Source of the DNA: Paenibacillus catalpae
GTDB lineage: Bacteria; Bacillota; Bacilli; Paenibacillales; Paenibacillaceae
Reading direction: 5' to 3'
Length of the DNA stretch: 64,000 nt
Assembly: GCF_900112695.1 (NCBI RefSeq)
Contig: NZ_FOMT01000002.1
Coordinates: 1,037,876 to 1,101,875, forward strand
Shown in pieces: positions 1 to 9,263 of this stretch. Each line of letters opens with the position of its first letter. Within the stretch, counting starts at the first letter, position 1. Under the pieces are notes generated by a model. That model was not told where the DNA came from, did not search any database, and worked only from the letters and a program-made list of their open reading frames with translations. The position numbers and the translations under genes are program-made.

Positions 1-66
1 TTTCTGAATTTAAGATGTAATCCGTTTCACCATCAACAATTAACCTCGAAGGAAGTGTTTCCTATT

Positions 67-3000
67 ATGGTAAGCAAGAGATACAAGAAATGGATCTCTA
101 GCATTCTATTAGCCAGCTTGCTGATGAGCATGCTGTCATCGATTGGTATCGCTGCCGCGGCAGACGAGAATACCGTACCGGAGCTGTTCGTCTCCGAGAT
201 TCATCCTAACGTGCTTAGCACGGATGATTACGAGTTTTTTGAAGTGTACAATAACTCGAATAAAACGATTCGTTTGAATGACTATACGTTCCTGTACCGT
301 TACCCAACCACAACACCAGACGCAACCTTCACGTTTGGCGAGAAGTCGCTGGACCCAGAGCAGGTCATGGTGTTCTGGTACAATCCATCCAATAAAACAT
401 TGGCTGATTTTAACGCAAAATATGGTGTTAGTCTGACTGACAGCCAAATTGTTCAAGTTGCAGGCTTCTCTGGCTTCCACAATACAAACGACCGCACGGT
501 TGTTATTGAGAACAGCCAAGGCGTTGAAATTTCAAAATCAGGCTATATAGCCTCAACAGAAATTGGTGATGGCCTCGGCGACCACTACATGCTGCCAGCA
601 GCAGGCGGTGTGCAAACCGACAAATTTGCGGTGAAGTCCGTTCCAACTCCAGGTGCGCTTGATGCCGGTCAAATTCCTTCCGTTCATTATGAATTCCCGG
701 AAGGACCGGTTAATCAGGCTCCAGTAATCACGCATACACCGGTTACAGAAGGAAGCAGTGAAGCAGATCTGACGATCACTGCTCAAATTACGGATGCGGA
801 CGATACGGCAACGGCGGCTGTATATTTCAAAAATCCGTCGGATGCTGCATTTACATCTGTACCGATGACCAACACGGAGGGAGCAACCTTTTCCGCGGCT
901 ATTCCGAAAGCATCCCTTACGGCTACTGAGCTGCAATACTATATTGAAGCTGCAGATGCCGTCAATCATGTGAAGTCTTCTACATATACGGTTGCGATCG
1001 AGCAGCATAACTTCGATTACACCAAAGTACCTGTCATGCTCATTACTGAGCTTGTACCAGACAGCACGAATGTGACAGGAGTAAGCTCCGATGCGTATGA
1101 ATTCGTAGAGTTGTATAACAATACGACTCGTCCAATCTCGCTTAAAGATTATGAGCTGATCTATCGTTATACGAACTCCACGACACCAGACGCGAAATGG
1201 GAGCTGCCTAGCACGGCGGTTATTCCTCCGCTTAGCAATGTTGTGTTCTGGATTATGAACGGTGCGACTACGGATTTGAAGACTGAGGATTTTAACGCGA
1301 ACTACAAAACATCCCTGGTCGAAAATACGAATCTGTTCCGCATCGAGGGCGGCGGCGGTATGGCTAACGGCGGAAGCCGTAAAATCGTTATCGCTTCGAA
1401 AACGGGGAAAGAAATTGCCGAAGCGTTCTATGAGAACGATGCCCAAACGATACCAGACAAGGGTATTTTCTATCAGTATCCTACTGACGGCACGAACCAG
1501 ATGAAGCTGTTTAATGCAGGCGTTAATGCAGCGACTCCAGGCGCTGTAGAAGCAGCATTGCTTCCGGAGCAGCCGGCTCCAGCTGTTAATGAGCTGCCTG
1601 TTATCCAGCATACGCCGCCTGCTTCGGGAAGCATCGATAACGATCTGACCGTACAAGCAACAATTGCGGATCCAGACAGCGATACGGTTACCGCATCCGT
1701 CTTTTACAAAGTTGGCGAGGCAGCAGACTATACTTCCGTTCCGATGACGGCGGGAGAGAACAATGTGTTCTCGGCTAACATTCCGAAGGAAGCATTCACC
1801 GATTCGGAGCTGCAATATTACATTCAAGCAAATGATGGAATCGACACGGTAAAATCAAACAATTTCACCGTAACGATTGAGCTTGGAGATGTTGACTTCA
1901 ATAAGCTTCCGCCGCTGATGGTAACGGAGATTGTTCCAGACTCCACAAACGTAGGCTCAGCGGACGGCTATGAGTTTGTCGAGATCTACAACAATACGGA
2001 TAAGACCGTGAACTTCAAAAACTACAAAATGCAATATCGTTATACCGCTTCCGGACCGGATGCCGATGTGATCTGGCCGACGAATTCGGAGGACTTGCTT
2101 ATTCCTTCGAAAAAAACGTTGGTGTTCTGGGTTATTAACAGCCAGAATACGCAAAAAACGGTTGCAGACTTTAACGCTCTCTACGGTACTAATCTGGTAG
2201 AAGGCACCGATATCGTTAAAATCTACAGCGACGGCATGGCTAACGGCGGTGGACGCGGGATTGTTATCGCAACCAATACAAAGACAGAAGTCTCGGCCGG
2301 TTATTACGACACGGACGCAGAGACCATTGCGAACAAAGGTATTTTCTACAAATATTCGCAAGCTGGCAGCACAACGATGATTAAATACAGCGCCGGCACT
2401 GAAGCAGCAACTCCGGGTTCGGTAGCTCCGGTGCAAGTGCCGTTAATAACGGTTAAAACTCCAGCAGATACAACAGATCCTACCTATCAGGATTTGACGA
2501 ATAAGCCGGAAATCGATAAAGCTCAAAACCTCTCGCTCAAAGCGGAAGCGCATGACGAGAATAGTGTCAAATCCGTAGCTCTGTATTATAAGAGCAACCT
2601 TGATGCGCAATATACGAAACGCTACTTGGCAGAAAGCTTTGACGATACGCTGTATCACTACACGATCTACTCGCCTGAACTGATCGGCCGTGATTACATC
2701 GAGTACTATTACGTCATCTCCGACGGGCAGAACGAAGTAACGTCAGAGAAGTACCGCACACAGGTTACGGGCAATACGGATCATTCACCGCTTCGCTTGA
2801 ATGTGAAGGACGGAGACTTCCTTGCGGGAATTAAAGTACTGAAAGCCACTGCGGAGAATGCACCCGCTTCAGAGCTTCATGTGAGCATTGATCAAACAGA
2901 AGCGACAGATGGAACGTATACTGCTGTTGAGCAGGATGCATATTTCGCATATGAAGCGAACGGCGTCAACTATTACTTCAAGAACGGCGTTACAATGGGC

Positions 3001-6000
3001 GACGAAATTTTGTCGATCTTCTTGGAGCCAATTAACACCTATACCACTTTAACGGTACCAATCGCAGCGGAACGCCTGAAGGGCGGAAGCAACATTATCT
3101 CCATCCGAGCGGGTACAAAGGCATCGCCGTTTGATGACCGTCCGGAAGAGAACAAAGACGATTTTACTGTACGTAATGTAAGGCTTGTATTTGCAGACGG
3201 TACGGAAATCTTCGACGAGCGTTACAAAAACCGGGATACCGTAATTCCTATGGGTGACAGCGCCGGTAAAAATCCGGTCGTAGACTTTAACTTCAATATT
3301 TCGGATGAACTGCTCGCATCCAAAGCTTATGCTCTTGATACGACTAAGCTGTCTGATGGTGAACACACCATTAAAGTCAGCCACTCGGAGTTCGGCGAGA
3401 AAGCAGCCGTTATCAAAGTAGATAATACGGCACCGGTTATTACAACTTCCCTTCAGGAAGGTAAAGAATACCGCGGTCCATTTACAATTACAGCTTTGGC
3501 ACAGGATGCTTTGTCTGGTGTAGATAAAGTCCAGGTGTGGCTGGATGAAACGCCAATTACACTCCCTTATGCAACTTCCTCCAAGGATTTGACTGGCGGA
3601 GAGCATGTTTTCAAAATTCAGGCAACCGACAAAGTCGGCAATACGGTGGAAAAGGAAGTGAAATTTACCGTACCGGACGAGAATCCGCTGAAGCCGGAGC
3701 TCGTGTCTCCTGCCGACGCAGGAACTGGAGTAGACCGGAACCCGGTATTGTCTGTAAAAGTAAAAGATCCTACGAATGACAAAATGGATGTTTCCTTCTT
3801 CCGTGGTTTCAAGTATGACGGGGCGAATAAGGAAGGCCTTCTGGGCTTCCGTAACGCTGCGGATGTTGAGCCTCCGAAGGAAGTAGCTCCTGCCGGAGAG
3901 AAAGCAATGACGGCAGAAGACTACGGCAAGATCAGCGCAGTTGACGGTGAGTATCTGACCGATGATTCCACCGAGCAATTCCCTTATCAGCGGTTCCAGG
4001 TACAGCTTGATCCATCTGTGAAAACGACAGACCAGATCGAGCTCAGCTGGAAAGGTAACTCGTTGGAAGGGCGCAAAGTGAGCATGTATGTTTGGAGCCC
4101 ATCCGAGAAGAAATGGATTAGCGTTGACAGTACGGTTGCAGGCACGGAAGATTTTACACTTGGTGCTTGGGTAACTGCAGGGGAATATGCGGACAATCAA
4201 ACACTGCAAGTGATGGTACAGGATGAACTGCCGGTATCGCAGGAGGATTATGATTTCTCCTTTGCATGGATGTCCGATACGCAATACTATTCGGAAAGCT
4301 ACCCGAACATCTATGAAAACATCGTAGACTGGATTGCCGACAACAAAGAGAAGAACAAGATCAAATATGTTATCCATACCGGCGATATCGTCGATGAAGC
4401 GGATAAAGAAATTCAATGGCAGCGCGCCGATAAAGACATGAAGGTGCTGGAAGACGCAAACATTCCTTATGGCGTACTTGCCGGGAACCATGACGTTGAC
4501 CATCAGCTTGGCGCTTATGATTACTATTGGAACTATTTCGGGGCAGACCGTTTCGAGGATCAGCCGACTTATGGCGGTACTCTGGATAACAACCGCGGTC
4601 ACTATGATCTTATTTCCTCGAATGGCAATGACTTCATTATGGTCTACATGGGGTGGGGAATCCGCGACTCGGATATCGACTGGATGAATGAAGTGCTCGC
4701 GAAATATCCGAACCGCAAAGCGATTTTGAACTTCCATGAATTCCTGCTTGTATCCGGCAACCGGGCTCCGATTGCGGATAAGATTTTTGAAGAAGTTGTG
4801 CAAAAGAACAAAAACGTATTCGCGGTACTGTCCGGACATTATCATGATTCGAAGCTGCTTGTCAGTGAGATTGATGACAACGGTGACGGCACTCCGGATC
4901 GTAAAGTCTATCAAATGCTGTCTGACTATCAAGGTGGTCCGGAAGGCGGCCAAGGTTATATCAAGCTTCTTCAGTTTGATATTGCCAACGACAAGATGTA
5001 TGTAAAAACATACTCGCCTTATATGGACGATTATAATTTCTACGATCCAAACGATCCGACAAAACAGGAAGAATTCGCAATTGATATTGACCTTTCGCCA
5101 CAGGTGAAGCGCGTAGCGACCGACTATATGGGCGTAAACGTCTATTCCGATCAGCCGATCGGGAAGGTAGAGCAGGTAGCAAGCGGCGAACAGGCATCCG
5201 TAACCTGGAGTGCTCTGAGCGCGAACACCAAGTACCAATGGTATGCAGCGGCTGAAGATGTGTACACAGGCAAAGCCTTGTCTGATATCTGGTCCTTTAC
5301 GACTGGTACAGCAGCTGCCGATTTGACGGCTCCAACTTGGAACAGCGGCAGCCTGTCTGTATCAGATGTAAGCAAAACATCGCTTAAGCTGACCTGGACG
5401 GGAGCTTCCGATGATGTAGGTGTAACGCAATACAAGGTTTATAAGGACGACGTAGAGCTCGCTACCGTATCTGGTACGACCTATGAAGTAACCGGCTTGA
5501 CGGCGGATACTTCTTACACGTTCAAAGTAGAAGCGGGAGACACATCCGGCAAATGGAGTACGGATGGTCCATCGGCAACCGGTAAAACAACTGCCAATAC
5601 CGGTACGACGAACCCACCGGTAGAGACTCCAGGCGGAGGCTCCGGCAACAACGGACAAACTCCGGTGAAAACAGCCAATGGAGTCAGCGTTAAAGGAACA
5701 ACATCCGGTTCAACGTTGACCGTATCTGCTCAGACCCTGAATCAAGCGATTGATATGATCGCGGGACAAAGCGGACAAACGATTGAGATTACGGCTGATT
5801 CCACGCAAGCTGTAAGTGCAGAGCTGCCGGCACGTGTGCTGCTTGATGCGCTGAAGGAAGCTCCAAATCTGACGATTTTGGTGAAGATTGGTGACGCAAG
5901 CTATGCTCTGCCGATCAGTGCGCTTAACCTTCCGGCAACAATCGGTACAGATGCCTCGCTGGTGATTACGATTGATCCAGTGGACAGCACTCTGTCGACT

Positions 6001-6855
6001 ACGATGAAGGATAAAGCGACTAAAGCCGGAGTGAAATTGATTGGCACTCCAGTTGAGTTCAGCGTATTCCTTCAATCAAACGGCAATAAGCAGGAGATCC
6101 ATGATTTCGGCAAAACGTATGTATCCCGTACAATCGACATCAGCCAGTCCATGGATGCAACGCATTCCACAGCTGTGATGTACAACGAGGCGACCGGAGA
6201 ATTTACATTCGTTCCGGCAACCTTCAAGACGGAAAACGGACATACGGTTGTGACGATCAAGCGTACTGGCAACAGTGTTTATGCGGTCGTTCAGCTTGAT
6301 AAGACATTTAGTGATCTGAATAACCATTGGGCGAAAACAGACGTAGAACGAATGGCGTCCAAGTTGATCGTCAAAGGTACAAGCAATGATAAATTTGCTC
6401 CTAATGCTGTGGTAACCCGCGCAGAATTTGCTGCTATGGTTGTGCGAGCGCTTGGTATCTCGGAAGATCAAGCAGCAGCTTCCTTCAAGGATGTAAGCAG
6501 CAAGGATTGGTTCGCAGGCGCGGTAGGCGCAGCAGTGAAGGCAGGCATTGTAAAAGGTTATGAAGAAAACAGCTTCAGGCCAAATGCTTCCATCACCCGT
6601 GAAGAGATGGCCGTTATGATCTCTCGTGCACTTGCCTTTACGGGCAAACAGCCAACAGGCAGCACGGATCTGCTGAACGCCTTCAAGGATAAATCGGCGA
6701 TCGAAGCTTGGGCAGCTGCTGCTGTAGCGCAAGCAGTCGAAGCGAAGATCATCGAAGGCACTACGGGCGGTAAATTTGCACCGGACAGCAAAGCAACTCG
6801 CGCCGAAGCGACAGTTATGCTGAAGCGACTGCTGGAGTATGTGAATTTTATTTAA
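67..6855 (+). CDS. S-layer-anchored metallophosphoesterase with three lamin-tail domains
   Basis: Very large secreted surface protein (2,262 residues). I chose the ATG at 67 because GAAGGAAG at 48-55 lies about 11 bases upstream; the in-frame GTG at 55 overlaps that ribosome site. A signal peptide with an Ala-rich cleavage region covers residues 1-31. Three lamin-tail-like domains start near residues 38, 320 and 613 (repeated core YEFFEVYNN / YEFVELYNN / YEFVEIYNN), the first two followed by Ig-like segments. A calcineurin-like phosphoesterase lies at about 1392-1620, with SDTQ, HTGDIVDEA, GNHDVDH and SGHYHD giving the usual metal ligands. An FN3 domain is at about 1752-1842, then a Gly/Pro linker and three SLH repeats (about 2079-2262) that should bind the secondary cell-wall polymer. 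The substrate is unknown; extracellular phosphate or nucleotide release is an inference. It is monocistronic with its own terminator. Confidence 0.88.
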   Translation: MVSKRYKKWISSILLASLLMSMLSSIGIAAAADENTVPELFVSEIHPNVLSTDDYEFFEVYNNSNKTIRLNDYTFLYRYPTTTPDATFTFGEKSLDPEQVMVFWYNPSNKTLADFNAKYGVSLTDSQIVQVAGFSGFHNTNDRTVVIENSQGVEISKSGYIASTEIGDGLGDHYMLPAAGGVQTDKFAVKSVPTPGALDAGQIPSVHYEFPEGPVNQAPVITHTPVTEGSSEADLTITAQITDADDTATAAVYFKNPSDAAFTSVPMTNTEGATFSAAIPKASLTATELQYYIEAADAVNHVKSSTYTVAIEQHNFDYTKVPVMLITELVPDSTNVTGVSSDAYEFVELYNNTTRPISLKDYELIYRYTNSTTPDAKWELPSTAVIPPLSNVVFWIMNGATTDLKTEDFNANYKTSLVENTNLFRIEGGGGMANGGSRKIVIASKTGKEIAEAFYENDAQTIPDKGIFYQYPTDGTNQMKLFNAGVNAATPGAVEAALLPEQPAPAVNELPVIQHTPPASGSIDNDLTVQATIADPDSDTVTASVFYKVGEAADYTSVPMTAGENNVFSANIPKEAFTDSELQYYIQANDGIDTVKSNNFTVTIELGDVDFNKLPPLMVTEIVPDSTNVGSADGYEFVEIYNNTDKTVNFKNYKMQYRYTASGPDADVIWPTNSEDLLIPSKKTLVFWVINSQNTQKTVADFNALYGTNLVEGTDIVKIYSDGMANGGGRGIVIATNTKTEVSAGYYDTDAETIANKGIFYKYSQAGSTTMIKYSAGTEAATPGSVAPVQVPLITVKTPADTTDPTYQDLTNKPEIDKAQNLSLKAEAHDENSVKSVALYYKSNLDAQYTKRYLAESFDDTLYHYTIYSPELIGRDYIEYYYVISDGQNEVTSEKYRTQVTGNTDHSPLRLNVKDGDFLAGIKVLKATAENAPASELHVSIDQTEATDGTYTAVEQDAYFAYEANGVNYYFKNGVTMGDEILSIFLEPINTYTTLTVPIAAERLKGGSNIISIRAGTKASPFDDRPEENKDDFTVRNVRLVFADGTEIFDERYKNRDTVIPMGDSAGKNPVVDFNFNISDELLASKAYALDTTKLSDGEHTIKVSHSEFGEKAAVIKVDNTAPVITTSLQEGKEYRGPFTITALAQDALSGVDKVQVWLDETPITLPYATSSKDLTGGEHVFKIQATDKVGNTVEKEVKFTVPDENPLKPELVSPADAGTGVDRNPVLSVKVKDPTNDKMDVSFFRGFKYDGANKEGLLGFRNAADVEPPKEVAPAGEKAMTAEDYGKISAVDGEYLTDDSTEQFPYQRFQVQLDPSVKTTDQIELSWKGNSLEGRKVSMYVWSPSEKKWISVDSTVAGTEDFTLGAWVTAGEYADNQTLQVMVQDELPVSQEDYDFSFAWMSDTQYYSESYPNIYENIVDWIADNKEKNKIKYVIHTGDIVDEADKEIQWQRADKDMKVLEDANIPYGVLAGNHDVDHQLGAYDYYWNYFGADRFEDQPTYGGTLDNNRGHYDLISSNGNDFIMVYMGWGIRDSDIDWMNEVLAKYPNRKAILNFHEFLLVSGNRAPIADKIFEEVVQKNKNVFAVLSGHYHDSKLLVSEIDDNGDGTPDRKVYQMLSDYQGGPEGGQGYIKLLQFDIANDKMYVKTYSPYMDDYNFYDPNDPTKQEEFAIDIDLSPQVKRVATDYMGVNVYSDQPIGKVEQVASGEQASVTWSALSANTKYQWYAAAEDVYTGKALSDIWSFTTGTAAADLTAPTWNSGSLSVSDVSKTSLKLTWTGASDDVGVTQYKVYKDDVELATVSGTTYEVTGLTADTSYTFKVEAGDTSGKWSTDGPSATGKTTANTGTTNPPVETPGGGSGNNGQTPVKTANGVSVKGTTSGSTLTVSAQTLNQAIDMIAGQSGQTIEITADSTQAVSAELPARVLLDALKEAPNLTILVKIGDASYALPISALNLPATIGTDASLVITIDPVDSTLSTTMKDKATKAGVKLIGTPVEFSVFLQSNGNKQEIHDFGKTYVSRTIDISQSMDATHSTAVMYNEATGEFTFVPATFKTENGHTVVTIKRTGNSVYAVVQLDKTFSDLNNHWAKTDVERMASKLIVKGTSNDKFAPNAVVTRAEFAAMVVRALGISEDQAAASFKDVSSKDWFAGAVGAAVKAGIVKGYEENSFRPNASITREEMAVMISRALAFTGKQPTGSTDLLNAFKDKSAIEAWAAAAVAQAVEAKIIEGTTGGKFAPDSKATRAEATVMLKRLLEYVNFI

Positions 6856-6871
6856 AGTAACTTTATAGGGA

Positions 6872-6900
6872 AGCCCCTCGTCTATGACGAGGGGCTTTTT
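6872..6900 (+). terminator. Rho-independent terminator after the SLH protein
   Basis: Perfect 11-bp stem AGCCCCTCGTC / GACGAGGGGCT with loop TAT, ending in a T run. Confidence 0.95.
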
Positions 6901-6929
6901 GTATTATTTTACTAAGGGGTTAAAATGGC

Positions 6930-7574
6930 ATGAGAACAACAATAGGGATCTATTTGGTATTCATGATTTTGCTGACAGGATGCACAGCAGCAGAGAGCGG
7001 TAACATCGTCCGCTATAAATACTTCCAGCCTGAATCCGACGAGAAGAAGTACATGATGAAGATATTTGGGCACCCAGATGTCGAAGAAGAATCCAGCAGC
7101 TACCAGACAAACAAAATCAAGGTTTATTCTCCAGAGAAGAAGCTTCTTCAATCAATCTCTATTGAGGATGCAGGGTCATGGGATGGCGAAAGCTTAGGTG
7201 TAACGATAGAAGACATGAATTTCGATGGTAATCCCGATCTTGCGATTCAGCATTTTATTCCTGCCGGACCTAATATCCCTTATTTATGCTGGCTTTGGGA
7301 CCCTATGAGCAAACAATTTATATCCAATAAAGAGCTTGAGGAAATCCCGTCGCCCGAGTTTGACCCCATTAATCAAACCATACGTTCATCCGTTCGGGAG
7401 AACGCAGCTATACATGTTGATAATCTTTATAAGTATATCGATGGCAAACCTGTTCTTGTAAAGAGCGTAAAAAACGAATATGACCCGGATAAAGAAGGGT
7501 ACCAAGTTACCATCAGTGAGCTGGTGAGCGGGCAGATGCAGGTAACAGGGCAATATGAGGAAGCGGCCAAGTAA
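6930..7574 (+). CDS. Predicted lipoprotein, XAC2610-like
   Basis: A 214-residue protein with a lipoprotein signal: a short hydrophobic stretch and the lipobox LLTGC near residue 18, so it should be lipid-anchored on the outer face of the membrane. AAGGGG at 6914-6919 sits 10 bases before the ATG. The middle of the protein has an acidic calcium-loop-like segment (EDMNFDGNPDL) followed by an aromatic stretch (YLCWLWDP). That pattern is seen in XAC2610/FG-GAP-like extracellular proteins of unknown role. No enzyme motif is visible. The next gene begins 67 bases downstream, so co-transcription is possible. Confidence 0.7.
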   Translation: MRTTIGIYLVFMILLTGCTAAESGNIVRYKYFQPESDEKKYMMKIFGHPDVEEESSSYQTNKIKVYSPEKKLLQSISIEDAGSWDGESLGVTIEDMNFDGNPDLAIQHFIPAGPNIPYLCWLWDPMSKQFISNKELEEIPSPEFDPINQTIRSSVRENAAIHVDNLYKYIDGKPVLVKSVKNEYDPDKEGYQVTISELVSGQMQVTGQYEEAAK

Positions 7575-7641
7575 GGACGTACCCGCGCAAAGTATGATAT
7601 ACTTTCCTAACCTAATGATTTCCGAAGGGAAGGCATTTTTC

Positions 7642-8178
7642 GTGGATAATACGATTCAAATAAAAGCGTTAAAGCACGGCGGTCTATTGCATTATGAATG
7701 GAATACGGATCTGCTGGAGGAAGGCGACGGCTATATGTTTGTACTTGGACGTTACGGCAGAAAGCTTCAGCATCATACGAAGAAATCCGTGTTTACGGTG
7801 AATAACTGGTCGATCGAATTTTTCTCGAGCAAGCATTGGTTTACGGTCAGCGCGGCTGTTGTAGACGGACAAATCAATGAATATTATTGCAACATCAATC
7901 AGCCGGCGGTGATTAACGGCAGCGAAGTTTCCTTTGTTGATTATGATCTGGACCTCGTACAGCGAGGCGGCGTGTGGATGGTTATAGATGAAGATGAATT
8001 TGCCGAAAATGCTGTTAAGTTCGGATATCCGGAGCCATTAATGCAGCAGGTAAGGGAAGAGCTGGCCGGACTTCAGGCACGTGTAGCAAAGCGGCAGTTT
8101 CCTTTTGACGGAACAATTGAACGTTTAATGGCGAGAATCCCAAAGCAAGAAGCTGAAGTTATAAATCCGACTGCTTAA
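7642..8178 (+). CDS. DUF402 family protein
   Basis: A 178-residue cytoplasmic protein starting at GTG 7642, with GAAGGGAAGG at 7624-7633 correctly spaced. The longer frame from 7555 would overlap the lipoprotein gene and has no good ribosome site. The sequence has the DUF402 pattern: an aromatic/basic N-terminal strand (GGLLHYEWNTDLL), then EYYCNINQP, VSFVDYDLDLVQ and an acidic segment (MVIDEDEFAENAVKFGYP). DUF402 proteins have a compact beta-barrel-like core; some act as nucleoside di- or triphosphate phosphatases. The exact substrate here is not shown by the sequence. Confidence 0.8.
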   Translation: MDNTIQIKALKHGGLLHYEWNTDLLEEGDGYMFVLGRYGRKLQHHTKKSVFTVNNWSIEFFSSKHWFTVSAAVVDGQINEYYCNINQPAVINGSEVSFVDYDLDLVQRGGVWMVIDEDEFAENAVKFGYPEPLMQQVREELAGLQARVAKRQFPFDGTIERLMARIPKQEAEVINPTA

Positions 8179-8245
8179 GAAGGAATTTGACGCGGCATGT
8201 AGAATTAAACTAGAAATTATTCCACTACTATTATGGACGTTAGGG

Positions 8246-9199
8246 ATGAAGAACGAGATGCTTAAGGATAAAATTTTAAACAGGCAGGCGGGAATTATCA
8301 CTTACGGCATGACACCGCCCAAGTCCAGCCATACACCTGAGAAGCTGGCAGAAATATCGGAAAAGCAATATGACCGTCTGAAGGATCTGGACATTGACGG
8401 CCTGATCTTGTATGACGTACAGGATGAAGCGGACCGGACGGACGAGGAAAGACCATTCCCGTATCTGGAGGCGCTGGATCCAACGGTATACAGCAAGAAC
8501 TATTTGAACTATTGGAAGGTACCAAAGATTATTTACCGTGTTGTTGGCAATAACTCGGAAGATAACTTTACGAATTGGCTGAAGCAGAATGCGGAAGAGG
8601 ACCGGTTCTCGGTGTTTGTCGGCACTTCCTCCAGCAATCAGCAGACGACGATGAAGCTTCCGGAAGCATATGAGCTTAGCAGAAAGCTGAACGACCGCCT
8701 GATGCTGGGCGGGGTTGTTATTCCTGAACGGCATATGAAGAAGAACGACGAGCATCTGCGGATCAGGGATAAGGTGGACGGAGGCTGCAAGTTCTTCATT
8801 TCGCAGGCTACTTTTAATGTAGAAGCCTCCAAAAACATGCTCTCCGACTACTATTATTACTGCCAGGAGCAAGGCATTGAGACCGTTCCAATTCTGTTCA
8901 ACCTGGCGCCATGCGGCTCGCAAAAAACGCTCGAGTTCATGAAATGGCTGGGCATCAGCATTCCGAAATGGCTCGAGAATGACCTGCTCAAGTCCACCGA
9001 TATTTTGGACAAGTCCACGACTCTGGCACTCAAGATCTTCGAAGAGCTGTTTGAGTTCGGCATTGAAAAAGGCATTCCGATCGGCTGCAGTATCGAAAGC
9101 GTATCGACGCGCAAAGTGGAGATCGAAGCATCCGTGCAGCTGGTGAAGGACATTAAGAAAGTGATTGACCGTAAGCTAGGTGTTCATGCCATAGTGTAA
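8246..9199 (+). CDS. Methylenetetrahydrofolate reductase-like protein
   Basis: A 317-residue protein of the FAD-linked MTHFR/PutA TIM-barrel type, about the length of short MetF proteins. It starts with a barrel-like strand (AGIITYGMTPPKSSHTP), and KFFISQATFNVE matches the flavin/folate-binding strand of MTHFR. IPIGCSIESVS near the C-terminus fits the last barrel strands. True MetF reduces 5,10-methylene-THF to 5-methyl-THF, but this sequence looks divergent and no methionine genes are next to it, so the folate substrate is inferred. The ribosome site before 8246 is weak; the in-frame ATG at 8258 is an alternative. A terminator follows directly. Confidence 0.6.
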   Translation: MKNEMLKDKILNRQAGIITYGMTPPKSSHTPEKLAEISEKQYDRLKDLDIDGLILYDVQDEADRTDEERPFPYLEALDPTVYSKNYLNYWKVPKIIYRVVGNNSEDNFTNWLKQNAEEDRFSVFVGTSSSNQQTTMKLPEAYELSRKLNDRLMLGGVVIPERHMKKNDEHLRIRDKVDGGCKFFISQATFNVEASKNMLSDYYYYCQEQGIETVPILFNLAPCGSQKTLEFMKWLGISIPKWLENDLLKSTDILDKSTTLALKIFEELFEFGIEKGIPIGCSIESVSTRKVEIEASVQLVKDIKKVIDRKLGVHAIV

Positions 9200-9204
9200 A
9201 ATAT

Positions 9205-9262
9205 AAAAGCCGCTGTTTGAGCCGGAGCTTGTTAGAAGCCCGGCTGGAACAGCGGCTTTTTC
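9205..9262. terminator. Bidirectional terminator between convergent genes
   Basis: AAAAGCCGCTGTT at 9205-9217 pairs with AACAGCGGCTTTT at 9248-9260. A tracts precede and T tracts follow the stem, so it can serve the MTHFR-like gene (+) and the acyl-CoA synthetase (-). Confidence 0.9.
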
Positions 9263-9263
9263 A

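Noticed and set aside
55..66. GTG at 55 as start of the SLH protein
   Set aside because: It overlaps the ribosome site; the ATG at 67 has correct spacing and gives a normal signal peptide.
3049..5238. Long minus-strand open frame (729 codons) opposite the SLH gene
   Set aside because: Its translation is rich in Arg, Cys, His and Ile with no domain, and the plus strand encodes clear domains with signal peptide and SLH repeats.
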